DNA from: Bacteroidetes bacterium HGW-Bacteroidetes-17
GTDB taxonomy: Bacteria > Bacteroidota > Bacteroidia > Bacteroidales > GCA-2711565
DNA length: 38,034 nucleotides
Direction of reading: 5' to 3'
Assembly: GCA_002840985.1 (NCBI GenBank)
Contig: PHDM01000019.1
Coordinates: 1-38,034 of the forward strand
Under the pieces are notes generated by a model. That model saw only the letters and a list, made by a program, of their open reading frames with translations. It was not told the DNA's origin and ran no database searches. The position numbers were made by a program, and so were the translations under genes. Below, in pieces: positions 8,266-16,386 of the stretch. Positions within the stretch are counted from its first letter, which is position 1. The number at the start of each line of letters is the position of its first letter.

Positions 8266-9438
8266 ATGGCCCATAATTTCGATCAAATAATCGACAGAAA
8301 GAACACGAATTCTATAAAACACGATATTACACAACAGGTTTTTGGAGCAACCGATCTAATACCCATGTGGGTTGCCGATATGGACTTTGCCACTCCTCCA
8401 TTTATTATTGATGCCCTCAAAAAAAGACTGGATCATCAGGTTTTAGGTTATACCATCCGACCCGATTCGTTTAATCAATCTATCATTGATTGGATGGATC
8501 AAAGGCATGGCTGGAAGATTGAAAAAGAATGGATCAAATTCACACCGGGAATAGTTCCTGCAATTAATATGAGCGTCATTGCGTTGAGCAAACCTGATGA
8601 TAAAATCTTAATTCAGCCTCCTGTTTATCACCCCTTCTTCCCTGCCGTGACAGATCATGGTCGTGGACTCTTGTTTAACCAGTTACAATTGAATAATGAG
8701 GGAAATTATGAATTTGATTTTACCGATCTTGAAAATAAATTGAAAGACGCCCGTTTATTTATTCTCTGTAATCCTCATAATCCGGTTGGAAGGGTATGGT
8801 CATACGATGATTTAAAGAAAATTGGTGATTTATGCATTAAACATGAGGTGATTATCCTTTCTGATGAAATTCATTCTGATTTAATTTTACCCGGGTACAA
8901 ACATATTCCGATAGCATCAATCTCGGAAGAAATTGCTCAAAGAACCATCACTTATTTAGCCCCAAGCAAAACCTTTAATATAGCCGGATTAAGCACATCG
9001 ATCGTTGTATCAAAAAATGCTGATCTGCTTGGCAAGCTTCAAAAACAGATCGATATTTTGCATCTGGGCATGGGGAATATTTTTGGAGGTATTGCACTGG
9101 AAGCAGCTTATAAATATGGTGCAAAATGGGTTGATGAATTAAATTCATACATCGCTGAAAATGTGAAATATGTGAATGATTTTCTTTTAAATAATCTCCC
9201 ACAAATTAAGCTAATTAAGCCCGAGGCAACTTATTTATTATGGCTCGATTTCAGGGAACTGGGCATGGATGAACCAGCATTAAGCAAGTTCCTGATTGAA
9301 AAAGCAAAACTGGGATTTAACAAAGGATCGATGTTTGGATCGGGTGGTGAAGGATTTCAAAGAATGAACGTAGGTTGTCCAAAGTCAATAGTAGTTAGGG
9401 CGATGGATCAATTGTATACTGCGATAAGTAAAATGTAG
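8266..9438 (+). CDS. MalY/PatB-family PLP-dependent C-S lyase (aminotransferase fold)
   Basis: A 390-residue fold-type I PLP enzyme. It shows the PatB/MalY signature: 'WVADMDFATPP' (residues 35-45), CNPHNPVGRVW (168-178) with the PLP-contacting Asn, SDEIHSDL (199-206), and the Schiff-base lysine K235 in APSKTFNIAGL. Family members cleave cystathionine or cysteine (beta-lyase, EC 4.4.1.13); some act as aminotransferases. The ATG at 8266 was chosen because the frame upstream of it reads through the palindrome relic and gives residues absent from the family. The protein should be cytoplasmic. Sulfur amino acid metabolism is the likely role, but no pathway neighbour confirms it. Confidence 0.9.
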   Translation: MAHNFDQIIDRKNTNSIKHDITQQVFGATDLIPMWVADMDFATPPFIIDALKKRLDHQVLGYTIRPDSFNQSIIDWMDQRHGWKIEKEWIKFTPGIVPAINMSVIALSKPDDKILIQPPVYHPFFPAVTDHGRGLLFNQLQLNNEGNYEFDFTDLENKLKDARLFILCNPHNPVGRVWSYDDLKKIGDLCIKHEVIILSDEIHSDLILPGYKHIPIASISEEIAQRTITYLAPSKTFNIAGLSTSIVVSKNADLLGKLQKQIDILHLGMGNIFGGIALEAAYKYGAKWVDELNSYIAENVKYVNDFLLNNLPQIKLIKPEATYLLWLDFRELGMDEPALSKFLIEKAKLGFNKGSMFGSGGEGFQRMNVGCPKSIVVRAMDQLYTAISKM

Positions 9439-9443
9439 AAAAG

Positions 9444-9498
9444 GAGTTATAAGTTATGAGTTATCAATTTATCTTGTGTCTTGAATCTTGATTCTAAT
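9444..9498. repeat. Dispersed intergenic repeat, copy 1 (inverted relative to 16244-16297)
   Basis: The stretch contains GAGTTATAAGTTATGAGTTAT and then CTTGTGTCTTGAATCTTG. The reverse complement of the same words occurs at 16244-16297. It fills the spacer between the aminotransferase and nitrilase genes. Confidence 0.6.
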
Positions 9499-9507
9499 AT
9501 ATAAAAA

Positions 9508-10431
9508 ATGAAAATAAAAGCCGCCGTAATCCAGGCAACACCCGTATTTTTCAACATCGACAAAACCATCGACAAAGTTGAAAGGCTTGTTGAAGAAAAT
9601 GCAAAAAACGGAAGTCAACTCATCCTCTTCCCCGAATCCTTTATTCCCGGTTATCCGCGTGGTTTTAGTTTTGGGGCCAATGTCGGGAAACGGACAAACG
9701 AGGGTCGTGAATTGTATAAAACTTACCTTGAAAACAGCCTTGAGATTGGTAGCCCACAATTTATTAGATTAGAAAATATCAGCAAAAAATACAAGGTTTA
9801 CCTTGTAATAGGGGCAACAGAAAGGGAAGCCAATAATGGAAGCCTCTATTGTTCCATGTTTTATTTCTCCCCAAAAAATGGATTTTTAGGTCGACATCAA
9901 AAAATAAAGCCAACAGGTGTTGAGCGCCTGATTTGGGGTGAAGGGGATGGCAGTTCACTGGTTACATTTGATACCAAAATTGGTAAATTGGGTGGCTTAA
10001 TTTGTTGGGAAAACTATATGCCCGAAGCACGGATGAGCATGTACCAAAAAGGCATTGAAATTTATTTGGCCCCAACTGCCGATGCACGCTCATCCTGGAC
10101 CGACACCATGAAGCACATTGCCTTGGAAGGCAGATGTTATGTTTTGGGTTGCAATCAATTTTTTACTAAGGCCGATTATCCGAAAAAATATCAAATATTG
10201 GTTGAAGAAGAACCTGAAATGCTTTCAGCCGGAGGAAGCATCATTGTTGCGCCAAGCGGGGAAGTAATCTCCGGGCCGCTTTTTGGAAAAGAAGGTGTTT
10301 TGACTGCAGAGTTGGATTTAGGTGAAATCAGCAAATATAAAATGGATTTTGATGTAATTGGCCACTATTCGCGTAACGACATCTTTAATTTCAAAGTCAG
10401 CAACCAGCCTGAAATGTTTAAAGAGTCCTAA
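9508..10431 (+). CDS. Nitrilase (carbon-nitrogen hydrolase superfamily, branch 1)
   Basis: 307 residues with the complete catalytic set: E43 in LFPESFIPGYPRG, K132 in RHQKIKPTGVER and C166 in GGLICWENYMPEAR. The CWENYMP block and 'PESFIPGYPRG' mark true nitrilases (R-CN to R-COOH plus ammonia, EC 3.5.5.1) rather than amidases of the same superfamily. The length is typical. The protein has no signal peptide and is presumably a cytoplasmic spiral oligomer. It lies 69 nt after the aminotransferase gene in the same direction, separated by a dispersed repeat. The natural nitrile substrate cannot be read from sequence. A hairpin follows the stop codon. Confidence 0.93.
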   Translation: MKIKAAVIQATPVFFNIDKTIDKVERLVEENAKNGSQLILFPESFIPGYPRGFSFGANVGKRTNEGRELYKTYLENSLEIGSPQFIRLENISKKYKVYLVIGATEREANNGSLYCSMFYFSPKNGFLGRHQKIKPTGVERLIWGEGDGSSLVTFDTKIGKLGGLICWENYMPEARMSMYQKGIEIYLAPTADARSSWTDTMKHIALEGRCYVLGCNQFFTKADYPKKYQILVEEEPEMLSAGGSIIVAPSGEVISGPLFGKEGVLTAELDLGEISKYKMDFDVIGHYSRNDIFNFKVSNQPEMFKES

Positions 10432-10446
10432 AAAAAAATTATCGTT

Positions 10447-10483
10447 AACAGCTAACGCGGACGTCCACGTCCGGGCTTCTGTT
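10447..10483. repeat. Stem-loop after the nitrilase gene
   Basis: The core CGGACGT (10458-10464) and ACGTCCG (10467-10473) form a perfect 7-bp stem with a 2-nt loop. An outer AACAG/CTGTT pair (10447-10451, 10479-10483) encloses it. No T-run follows directly. It could act as a weak terminator or an mRNA-stabilising hairpin, or be a REP-like element. It lies next to repeat copy A. Confidence 0.55.
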
Positions 10484-10500
10484 GCTATCTTTAAAAAAAT

Positions 10501-10533
10501 GGCACGGACAACATGTCTGCACCTGCTTGAGCT
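10501..10533 (+). repeat. 33-nt repeat, copy A (left of lipoprotein gene)
   Basis: It begins GGCACGGACAACATG. Copy B at 11022-11054 has 28 of 33 identical positions by eye. Similarity continues upstream of both copies (TGTTGCT, then an A-rich stretch). Both copies point the same way and bracket the 10549-10959 gene. Confidence 0.7.
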
Positions 10534-10548
10534 GAGGGTTTAAATGCT

Positions 10549-10959
10549 TTATAAATCTTTACGTTTTATTAACTGATCATTAAAAAATATTTCATAATCT
10601 AATTTTTTTAATATTGTATTGCTATTATTCTCAATGAAATAAGATGTCGCATATATGATTTTACAAATATTACTATTCATATATTTGATAAATACATGTT
10701 CTTTCTCATTTGTTATACTGGTCTTGAGGCGAAAGGCATTAATATTCCCCTGCTTAATTGATTCCAATACTTTTTTATTAAATACTTTTATTTCAATTAC
10801 AAGATTATCAGGACCTGGATAATCCACTTTGCGATCTAAATACAAATCCTTTATGACGTAGTCATATGAATTATTATGGCTTAAACCAATCGTATTACAA
10901 CTATAAAGAAATATAAGTAGTAAATAGTAGCCATAAATATTTTTGTTAACATTTTTCAT
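10549..10959 (-). CDS. Small putative lipoprotein, unknown function
   Basis: 136 residues from the ATG at 10957-10959. This start was chosen because it places a lipoprotein signal (MKNVNKNIYGYYLLLIFLYSC, lipobox LYSC) at the N-terminus; the open frame upstream reads through the flanking repeat. The predicted mature protein, from the lipobox cysteine, is about 115 residues with alternating hydrophobic strands (VIKDLYLDRKV, NLVIEIKVFNKKV, HVFIKYMN). I do not recognise a family. It is more A/T-rich than its neighbours and is bracketed by two direct copies of a 33-nt repeat, so it may have arrived as a small unit. It is transcribed opposite to the genes on both sides. Confidence 0.6.
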   Translation of the reverse strand: MKNVNKNIYGYYLLLIFLYSCNTIGLSHNNSYDYVIKDLYLDRKVDYPGPDNLVIEIKVFNKKVLESIKQGNINAFRLKTSITNEKEHVFIKYMNSNICKIIYATSYFIENNSNTILKKLDYEIFFNDQLIKRKDL

Positions 10960-11021
10960 TATTTTTATTTGTAACAATTGGCATCGCAAATATACAATCT
11001 TTTTGTTGCTTAAAAAGATAA

Positions 11022-11054
11022 GGCATGGACAACATGCCCGCACCAGCTGGAGCT
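11022..11054 (+). repeat. 33-nt repeat, copy B (right of lipoprotein gene)
   Basis: It begins GGCATGGACAACATG and ends CCAGCTGGAGCT. In this copy GGCATG and CATGCC can form a small stem, which copy A has lost. It is in direct orientation with copy A (10501-10533). Confidence 0.7.
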
Positions 11055-11204
11055 TAATTTTTCGTAGGCATCTCTAAGACCTTTATCCGACGATTAAATT
11101 CATTGATCGATAAAACAGGGTTATTCTCGTTTTATGGCTCTTTCTGTAACAAAATTTTAATAAAATTTAAGGAATTAAATTAGCCAATCCATTGATTTTC
11201 GTAG

Positions 11205-11229
11205 TAATTTTGCAAAGAATTTATATTTG
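11205..11229 (+). promoter_or_regulatory. Two TAnnTTTG boxes upstream of the TauE/SafE gene
   Basis: TAATTTTG (11205-11212) and TATATTTG (11222-11229) both fit the Bacteroidota -7 consensus. They lie 46 and 29 nt before the ATG. Either could start transcription. Neither has a clear -33 partner. Confidence 0.4.
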
Positions 11230-11257
11230 AAACAATAGCTTTTTTCTTTTTTAAACC

Positions 11258-12010
11258 ATGTTTGATTTAGCTTTCATCACAATTGTAGTCACCGTCATCA
11301 TCATTTTTGCAGCATCCATGCTCAAAGGGATAACAGGATTCGGGTTTGCTTTAATTGCAGTTCCTCTGCTTTCACTTATTTTTCCGATGAGCATGTTGGT
11401 TCCAGCCTTTGCATTATTTAATGTGGTAACCAGTGCTTATATTTTATTCGGTCTTAAGGAGAAGGCGAAATGGTATTATATTGTCCCGATGTTTATTGCC
11501 AGTCTTGGAGGAATCCCATTAGGGATTTACGCATTGGAATTTATGCATGAAGATACATTGAAGATCATAACCGGAATTATTGTCATTATTTTTTCATTAA
11601 AATTACTGAAAGGGGTTGGACTGGCAAAAAAGCGCATCAAATTACCAGTATTTTTTGCAGGATTTTTAAGCGGGATTTTAACCAGCAGTGTTTCAATTGG
11701 AGGCCCGCCATTGGTCATTGCAATGAGTCGCAAAGGGTATAACAAAGAAATATTCCGCGGGATTTTTTCCTGGTTCACGGTTTTCACTTCGTTATTCGCT
11801 TCAGTAGCTTTTTATGTCAGGGGATTCCTGACCCCTGAAACAATTAAATTCACAGCCTTTGCCTTGCCTTTGTTAATACTCGGATCGGGTTGGGGAAATA
11901 AAATAGCCCAAAAAATTCATCAGGAACAATTCCGGAAACTGGTAATATATGTGAATGTAATAACCGGTTTGATTATTATAATTACCAGCCTGCTAACCAA
12001 ACAACCCTAA
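11258..12010 (+). CDS. TauE/SafE family membrane permease
   Basis: A 250-residue membrane protein with about eight helices. It has the duplicated TauE/SafE half-motifs: 'MLKGITGFGFALIAVPLLSL' in the first half and GILTSSVSIGGPPLVIAMS in the second. The family exports or imports small organic or sulfur anions (sulfite, sulfoacetate, others). The closeness of sulfur-related enzymes is only suggestive (a C-S lyase 1.8 kb upstream, a DMSO reductase-type operon at the left). It ends 3 nt before the stop of the converging DUF2027-Smr gene, so there is no room for a separate terminator. Confidence 0.88.
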   Translation: MFDLAFITIVVTVIIIFAASMLKGITGFGFALIAVPLLSLIFPMSMLVPAFALFNVVTSAYILFGLKEKAKWYYIVPMFIASLGGIPLGIYALEFMHEDTLKIITGIIVIIFSLKLLKGVGLAKKRIKLPVFFAGFLSGILTSSVSIGGPPLVIAMSRKGYNKEIFRGIFSWFTVFTSLFASVAFYVRGFLTPETIKFTAFALPLLILGSGWGNKIAQKIHQEQFRKLVIYVNVITGLIIIITSLLTKQP

Positions 12011-12013
12011 TAA

Positions 12014-13081
12014 TTACTCCCAGGGTTTAATTATCACATCGATGGCTCCAAGTCCAAATTTTGAGATTGAAGCAGTATGGGTTTCAACACTTTCATAGTC
12101 CTTTAAAATCGTTATGATCGCATTTTTCAGAATGCCATTACCTACTCCATGAATAAAAGTGACTTTTTTATAATTATGAAGGATCGCACTATCCAGGCAA
12201 TCTTGAAAATATCTTTTTTGCAAAGCGAACATATCACGGCTTTCCATTCCCGAAATATTGTCGATCAATTCGGCAATATGCAAATCCACCTCGGCAATTC
12301 TCGGTAAAATCTGATGCCTGTCAATCAACGGAATTTCTTTTTTTTCGGCTGCTTTAACAATCTTAGGTTCCTTATCCTCCCCTTTAAACTGTTCCGTTCC
12401 AAACTTTTCCTGATTAAGCATTTCGTTTAAAGAAAAAACCAAAGCCTTCTGTTTTACTAAAGCGGAATAATGATAACTATTTTCGTTATTCAGTTTATTG
12501 CTTTTAATTCTGAAAACCGCATTGGCAGGCATCATGGCACTTCCCGATTTCATATTGTGATAAAGAATCTGAACGACCCCTTCCTTCCATGCTTCCATTT
12601 CTTCTCTTTCAAGACTATTGATGAGTAAAGCAGATTCGGATTCTATCGAATTATAATCGTAGCCGATATATCCTCCTTTTGAATCTTTCAGCATTAAATT
12701 ATATAAAATATCAAATGGGGTATGATTCACAATATAAACATCCAGGACCCCAGTGATCATCCATTTTTGATCCTGCGGAACTAAGGCAAGGTAAACACCT
12801 TCAGCTTCATCAGTAACCTGGTTTAATTTAAGCAAATGGGTTTCTGATTCCTGGTTTTCTTCGGCATAATTATTTGAGGAAAGGTCGACTTTAAAATCTT
12901 CCCTGAACATATTTTCGGCATGTCCTCCTTGTTCAACAACTACCAATTCGGTGATCATAGTAGGAATATCGAAACCATCCTCCACTGCAACATTCACCAT
13001 TTTCGGGTTTAAAATCTTGCTTACGATCCCTCCACCTGATTCATTTAAAAATTTTACCCGGTCTCCTACTTTCAATCCCAT
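12014..13081 (-). CDS. DUF2027 domain protein with C-terminal Smr domain
   Basis: 355 residues. An N-terminal DUF2027-type start (MGLKVGDRVKFLNESGGGIV) resembles a small SH3-like barrel. A beta-rich middle region spans about residues 85-220. The C-terminal Smr domain carries the two diagnostic motifs: DLH (266-268) and HGVGNG (311-316). Smr domains, first known from MutS2, bind or nick branched or single-stranded nucleic acids; some act on RNA in ribosome rescue. No MutS ATPase part is present, so it is a stand-alone Bacteroidota form. The protein has no signal peptide. A TAnnTTTG box precedes it on the minus strand. Confidence 0.88.
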   Translation of the reverse strand: MGLKVGDRVKFLNESGGGIVSKILNPKMVNVAVEDGFDIPTMITELVVVEQGGHAENMFREDFKVDLSSNNYAEENQESETHLLKLNQVTDEAEGVYLALVPQDQKWMITGVLDVYIVNHTPFDILYNLMLKDSKGGYIGYDYNSIESESALLINSLEREEMEAWKEGVVQILYHNMKSGSAMMPANAVFRIKSNKLNNENSYHYSALVKQKALVFSLNEMLNQEKFGTEQFKGEDKEPKIVKAAEKKEIPLIDRHQILPRIAEVDLHIAELIDNISGMESRDMFALQKRYFQDCLDSAILHNYKKVTFIHGVGNGILKNAIITILKDYESVETHTASISKFGLGAIDVIIKPWE

Positions 13082-13116
13082 AGTATTTTTAGTTTATTGC
13101 ATTTTCGTTCAGTGTA

Positions 13117-13124
13117 CAAAATTA
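13117..13124 (-). promoter_or_regulatory. TAnnTTTG -7 box for the DUF2027-Smr gene
   Basis: Read on the minus strand this is TAATTTTG, 36 nt before the ATG. A TTG lies about 22 nt further upstream, slightly wider than the usual spacing for the Bacteroidota -33 element. Confidence 0.45.
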
Positions 13125-13160
13125 CTATTCTCAGTTGGATAAAACTCAATTATTTTTTGT

Positions 13161-13203
13161 TTCAGGGATGGCGTCCCGACTTAGTCGGGACGCCATCCCT
13201 GAA
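13161..13203. repeat. Perfect 43-bp palindrome (21-bp arms, 1-nt centre)
   Basis: The arm 13161-13181 (TTCAGGGATGGCGTCCCGAC + T) is the exact reverse complement of 13183-13203. It is far more G/C-rich than its surroundings. It lies 13 nt past the GH97 stop and could end that transcript, but an A-rich rather than U-rich tract follows on the minus-strand RNA. A palindromic repeat element (REP or MITE type) fits better than an intrinsic terminator. A degenerate relative lies at 8163-8209. Confidence 0.9.
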
Positions 13204-13216
13204 TTTTCCAATAAGC

Positions 13217-15181
13217 TTATTTATCCACAGGAGTCAAAATCGCGGCCCATCCTCCACCGGGAGCAAGTTCGATTGTAAACAAATCATCTTTACTTACAAA
13301 TCCATTTAAGGTTTTATAATCGCTCGCGTATCGATGCGCATTTTTACCGTCCTGAAAAATTTGAATCTTATATTTACCTTCCGGTAAAAAGGAAAAATCA
13401 ACCTGTATACTTCTTGGATCCAAATTCGACATTGCTCCAATATACCAATCGTTCCCATTTCTTCGTGCAATGGTAATGACCTCCCCTATTTTTGCCTTAA
13501 GCACTATGGTCTCGTCCCAAACGGTGGGAATTTTTGAAATAAATCGGGTACACTCATCTTCTTTTATATAATTTGAAGGATTATCGGCAAGCATTTGAAG
13601 CGGGCTTTCAAACACTACATACATGGCCATTTGATGACAACGGGTTCCCATGCTCATTGGTCTGTTCCATGAGATGTGAAAATTCTTTTGCTGAGCATTT
13701 ATCATGGCTCCCGGGGTATAATCCATCGGGCCGGCCAGCATGCGGATAAATGGGATGGTAACATCATGTGTGGGGCTTTGCGCATCCGTCCACTTGGTAT
13801 TTTCCATTCCTTTTACACCTTCTCGTGTCAACGCATTTGGGTAGGTACGTTGCAATCCCGAAGGTTTATAGCTTCCATGAAAATCAACCAGCAGATGATG
13901 CTCAGCAGCTGCGCGCGCAATCCGTTCGTAATAATTGACCATCCATTGATCGTCGCGTTGCATGAAATCAACCTTAATTCCTTTGATGCCCCATTTATCA
14001 AATTGGGCCAATGATTCTTCTAATTGATCGTCGAGTGTTTTCCAAACTACCCATAAAATAACTCCAACACCTTTTGATTTTGCATAAGAGGTTATTTCAT
14101 CCATATTAATTTCAGGAACTATTTTTGTCAAGTCGCCCAGCACATACCAGCCTTCATCCATGATGATGTATTCGATTCCATATTCTGCAGCAAAATCGAT
14201 ATAATATTTATAGGTTAGGGTGTTTACACCGGCATTAAAATCCACCCCATAAACATTGTTGAAATTCCACCAATCCCAGGCTACTTTCCCCGGTTTAATC
14301 CAGCTTGGATCTTCAATCTGCGATGGTTTTGCCAAGATATAAGTCAGTTGGTTGGTGATTAAGTCGGCATCCGATTTTGCAATCGCAACAATCCGCCATG
14401 GGAAAGTTCTTTTACCTTTTGTAATAGCAAGATAATCCTCCCTTTCAACAACTTTCACACTTCTGTCATTTTCCTGAACTACCTTTTTGGGATAGGCCGG
14501 AAAAATCCCGCTCAGTTCAAATTTTCCATTAGAAGGTTTGAGCCACATGCCGGGATAATCACTCAGATCCGATTCGGTAATCACTAATTTCACTCCATTT
14601 TCAGCTTCGGCCAGCATTGGCAAACTACAAAATTTCTCTTCCGTTATTTCAGATATTTTATAGTTCTTATAATATCTTTCATTATGCGAATGAAAGCTGG
14701 TTTCTTCCGGGAAATATGTCATAAAATCGTTGGGAAAACTAAAATCCGCTTCTTCTGATTTAATCTTAATATCATTCTTGAAATTTGTTTTAAACCGATA
14801 GGCGACCCCTTCATTATAAGCGCGGAATTCTATCCGGAATTTTTCTTTAAAAACAAAATCTACCGACCTGTAATTATCAATAATCTCGGCACTTTTTACC
14901 GCAACTACCGGCTTCAGAATTTCATGGTGTTCATCCCTGATCACCTGAACAACAACAGGCAGTTTCCCTAGCACCTTATCGTCAACCGTGAGCGATATAC
15001 GGGAATAATCAAGTACATCCTTACCATCAACTTTAATTGAATAATGAATATCATTTTCAATGATAACTGTTAATTCGATTGAATTATCGGGCGATTTTAA
15101 ATTGTATAACTGAGCCTGAACAGCAGTTGCTGAAACAAGGGTCCAAAATATTACAACAAGGAGAAAAGTGGTTTTTTTCAT
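13217..15181 (-). CDS. Glycoside hydrolase family 97, probably retaining (alpha-galactosidase type)
   Basis: 654 residues with a signal peptide (about 1-23, ending AVQAQ). Three parts follow: an N-terminal beta-sandwich (about 25-290), a TIM barrel (about 295-560, with WDWWNFNNVYGVDF, IMDEGWYVLGD and GIKGIKVDFMQRDDQ) and a C-terminal sheet. D405 in KVDFMQRDD and E460 in REGVKGMEN are 55 residues apart. That is the same spacing I recall for the nucleophile and acid/base (D415/E470) of the retaining alpha-galactosidase BtGH97b, whereas inverting SusB-type enzymes lack that Asp. It is therefore probably a periplasmic exo-alpha-glycosidase. It stands alone: no SusC/SusD pair is nearby. Confidence 0.92.
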   Translation of the reverse strand: MKKTTFLLVVIFWTLVSATAVQAQLYNLKSPDNSIELTVIIENDIHYSIKVDGKDVLDYSRISLTVDDKVLGKLPVVVQVIRDEHHEILKPVVAVKSAEIIDNYRSVDFVFKEKFRIEFRAYNEGVAYRFKTNFKNDIKIKSEEADFSFPNDFMTYFPEETSFHSHNERYYKNYKISEITEEKFCSLPMLAEAENGVKLVITESDLSDYPGMWLKPSNGKFELSGIFPAYPKKVVQENDRSVKVVEREDYLAITKGKRTFPWRIVAIAKSDADLITNQLTYILAKPSQIEDPSWIKPGKVAWDWWNFNNVYGVDFNAGVNTLTYKYYIDFAAEYGIEYIIMDEGWYVLGDLTKIVPEINMDEITSYAKSKGVGVILWVVWKTLDDQLEESLAQFDKWGIKGIKVDFMQRDDQWMVNYYERIARAAAEHHLLVDFHGSYKPSGLQRTYPNALTREGVKGMENTKWTDAQSPTHDVTIPFIRMLAGPMDYTPGAMINAQQKNFHISWNRPMSMGTRCHQMAMYVVFESPLQMLADNPSNYIKEDECTRFISKIPTVWDETIVLKAKIGEVITIARRNGNDWYIGAMSNLDPRSIQVDFSFLPEGKYKIQIFQDGKNAHRYASDYKTLNGFVSKDDLFTIELAPGGGWAAILTPVDK

Positions 15182-15252
15182 GATGAGATTTTTTACAGGA
15201 ATGAATTAAAACCGTAAATTTAGCCAATCTAAAATGAATAAAAAAATTGAAT

Positions 15253-16143
15253 ATGAACAAACAAATTTCTATTGAGCGAATCTATAATCTTGACATGAAC
15301 AGTGGTCAAACAGAACCTAAACAAAATCTGCTAACCAAAGAAATATTTTATGATGCCCAAGGAAACCCGACCAAAGATATCAGCTACAATCCTCCCGGAG
15401 TTGTAGATCAAACAATAGAAAGCAAATATGATGATCAAAATAGATTAATTGAAGAAGCTTGCTTTGACGGTGAGGAAGAATTACTCGAAAAAACATTTTT
15501 TGAATGGGATGCCAAGGGGAAAAAAATTAAAGAAGAAAAACATTATCTCGATGGATCTGTTGACACAACAATTTTTAATTATGATTCTGATGGTCATCTG
15601 ATTGAAAAACTCTGCAAAAATGATGATGATGAAATTGAATATAAAGAAGCATTTAAATTTGAAGGCAATCAATTAGTTGAGTACAGTAAGTACAATGAAG
15701 ATGAAGAAATAGCAGAAAAAAAATCGTTCACGATGAATGATGGTAAATTAGAATCAGAAGTTCACTGGACCGCGGAAGAAGGGAATGAAACTACAAAAAA
15801 ATATCGCTATGATGAAGAAGGGAATGTTGAAAAGGAATTGTACTATAATGCAAAAAAACAATTAGTTAAAAAAGTTGAGTACCAAAAATACCGCGGTCGT
15901 TTTATCGAGGAATTTATTGAAGAAGACCCTTACCAACTAAATACCACCAAGCTTGAATATGATGAAAAAAACAATATCATACTGCAAGAGCAATTTAACC
16001 AAAATGGGGAGATCAATCATCGGGTTGAACGAACCTTTGATCAAAATCAGCGCTTAATAGAAACAATGACCTATGTGAATGCAAAAGGCCAGGGAATGAA
16101 CCTTCATTTTAAAGAAGTTCATCTGTATGAATATTATGATTAA
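15253..16143 (+). CDS. Acidic YD-repeat-like protein, unknown function
   Basis: 296 residues from the ATG at 15253; an earlier TTG (15247) is possible. The sequence is a run of about ten beta-hairpin units, each with a Tyr/Phe-Asp or Tyr-Asn pattern such as EIFYDAQGNPTKDI, YDDQNRLIEE, YDSDGHLIEK, RYDEEGNVEK and TFDQNQRLIE. They resemble RHS/YD repeats and the YwqK-type MORN-like repeats. It is strongly acidic and has no signal peptide, lipobox, core domain or C-terminal toxin. It could be an immunity-like or ligand-binding solenoid. The neighbours (GH97 divergent, MATE convergent) give no hint. Confidence 0.7.
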   Translation: MNKQISIERIYNLDMNSGQTEPKQNLLTKEIFYDAQGNPTKDISYNPPGVVDQTIESKYDDQNRLIEEACFDGEEELLEKTFFEWDAKGKKIKEEKHYLDGSVDTTIFNYDSDGHLIEKLCKNDDDEIEYKEAFKFEGNQLVEYSKYNEDEEIAEKKSFTMNDGKLESEVHWTAEEGNETTKKYRYDEEGNVEKELYYNAKKQLVKKVEYQKYRGRFIEEFIEEDPYQLNTTKLEYDEKNNIILQEQFNQNGEINHRVERTFDQNQRLIETMTYVNAKGQGMNLHFKEVHLYEYYD

Positions 16144-16243
16144 GTAATTAACGTGAGTTCGATATAAGAAAACATTAAAATACAGATTTCCTATGGCATA
16201 AGAGTTTTAATAGATTAAGATATAAGACGTTATATGTTAGACA

Positions 16244-16297
16244 TTAGATTCAAGACACAAGATTCAAGACACATTCATAACTCATAATTCATAACTC
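16244..16297. repeat. Dispersed intergenic repeat, copy 2, with internal tandem units
   Basis: It contains two tandem copies of GATTCAAGACACA followed by tandem copies of CATAACTCATAATT-like units. It is the reverse complement of the element at 9444-9498. It occupies part of the 243-bp spacer between the converging YD-repeat-like and MATE genes; I see no gene in that spacer. Confidence 0.65.
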
Positions 16298-16386
16298 TAA
16301 CCTCTTATTAGCTCAAAAAGCTAAACGTCAGATATACTGTACCAGTTTTATGAGAAATGCCTAGATCGAACTAAGGTTAATTAATA

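Noticed and set aside
10447..10533. An integron attC site next to the lipoprotein gene
   Set aside because: The stem-loop looked attC-like, but the required core sites (RYYYAAC and GTTRRRY) are not present in the right places and there is no integrase in the window.
12003..12027. Terminator between the converging TauE/SafE and Smr genes
   Set aside because: AACCCT/AGGGTT arms exist but form only a 6-bp stem with a 13-nt loop, overlap both coding ends and lack a T-run.
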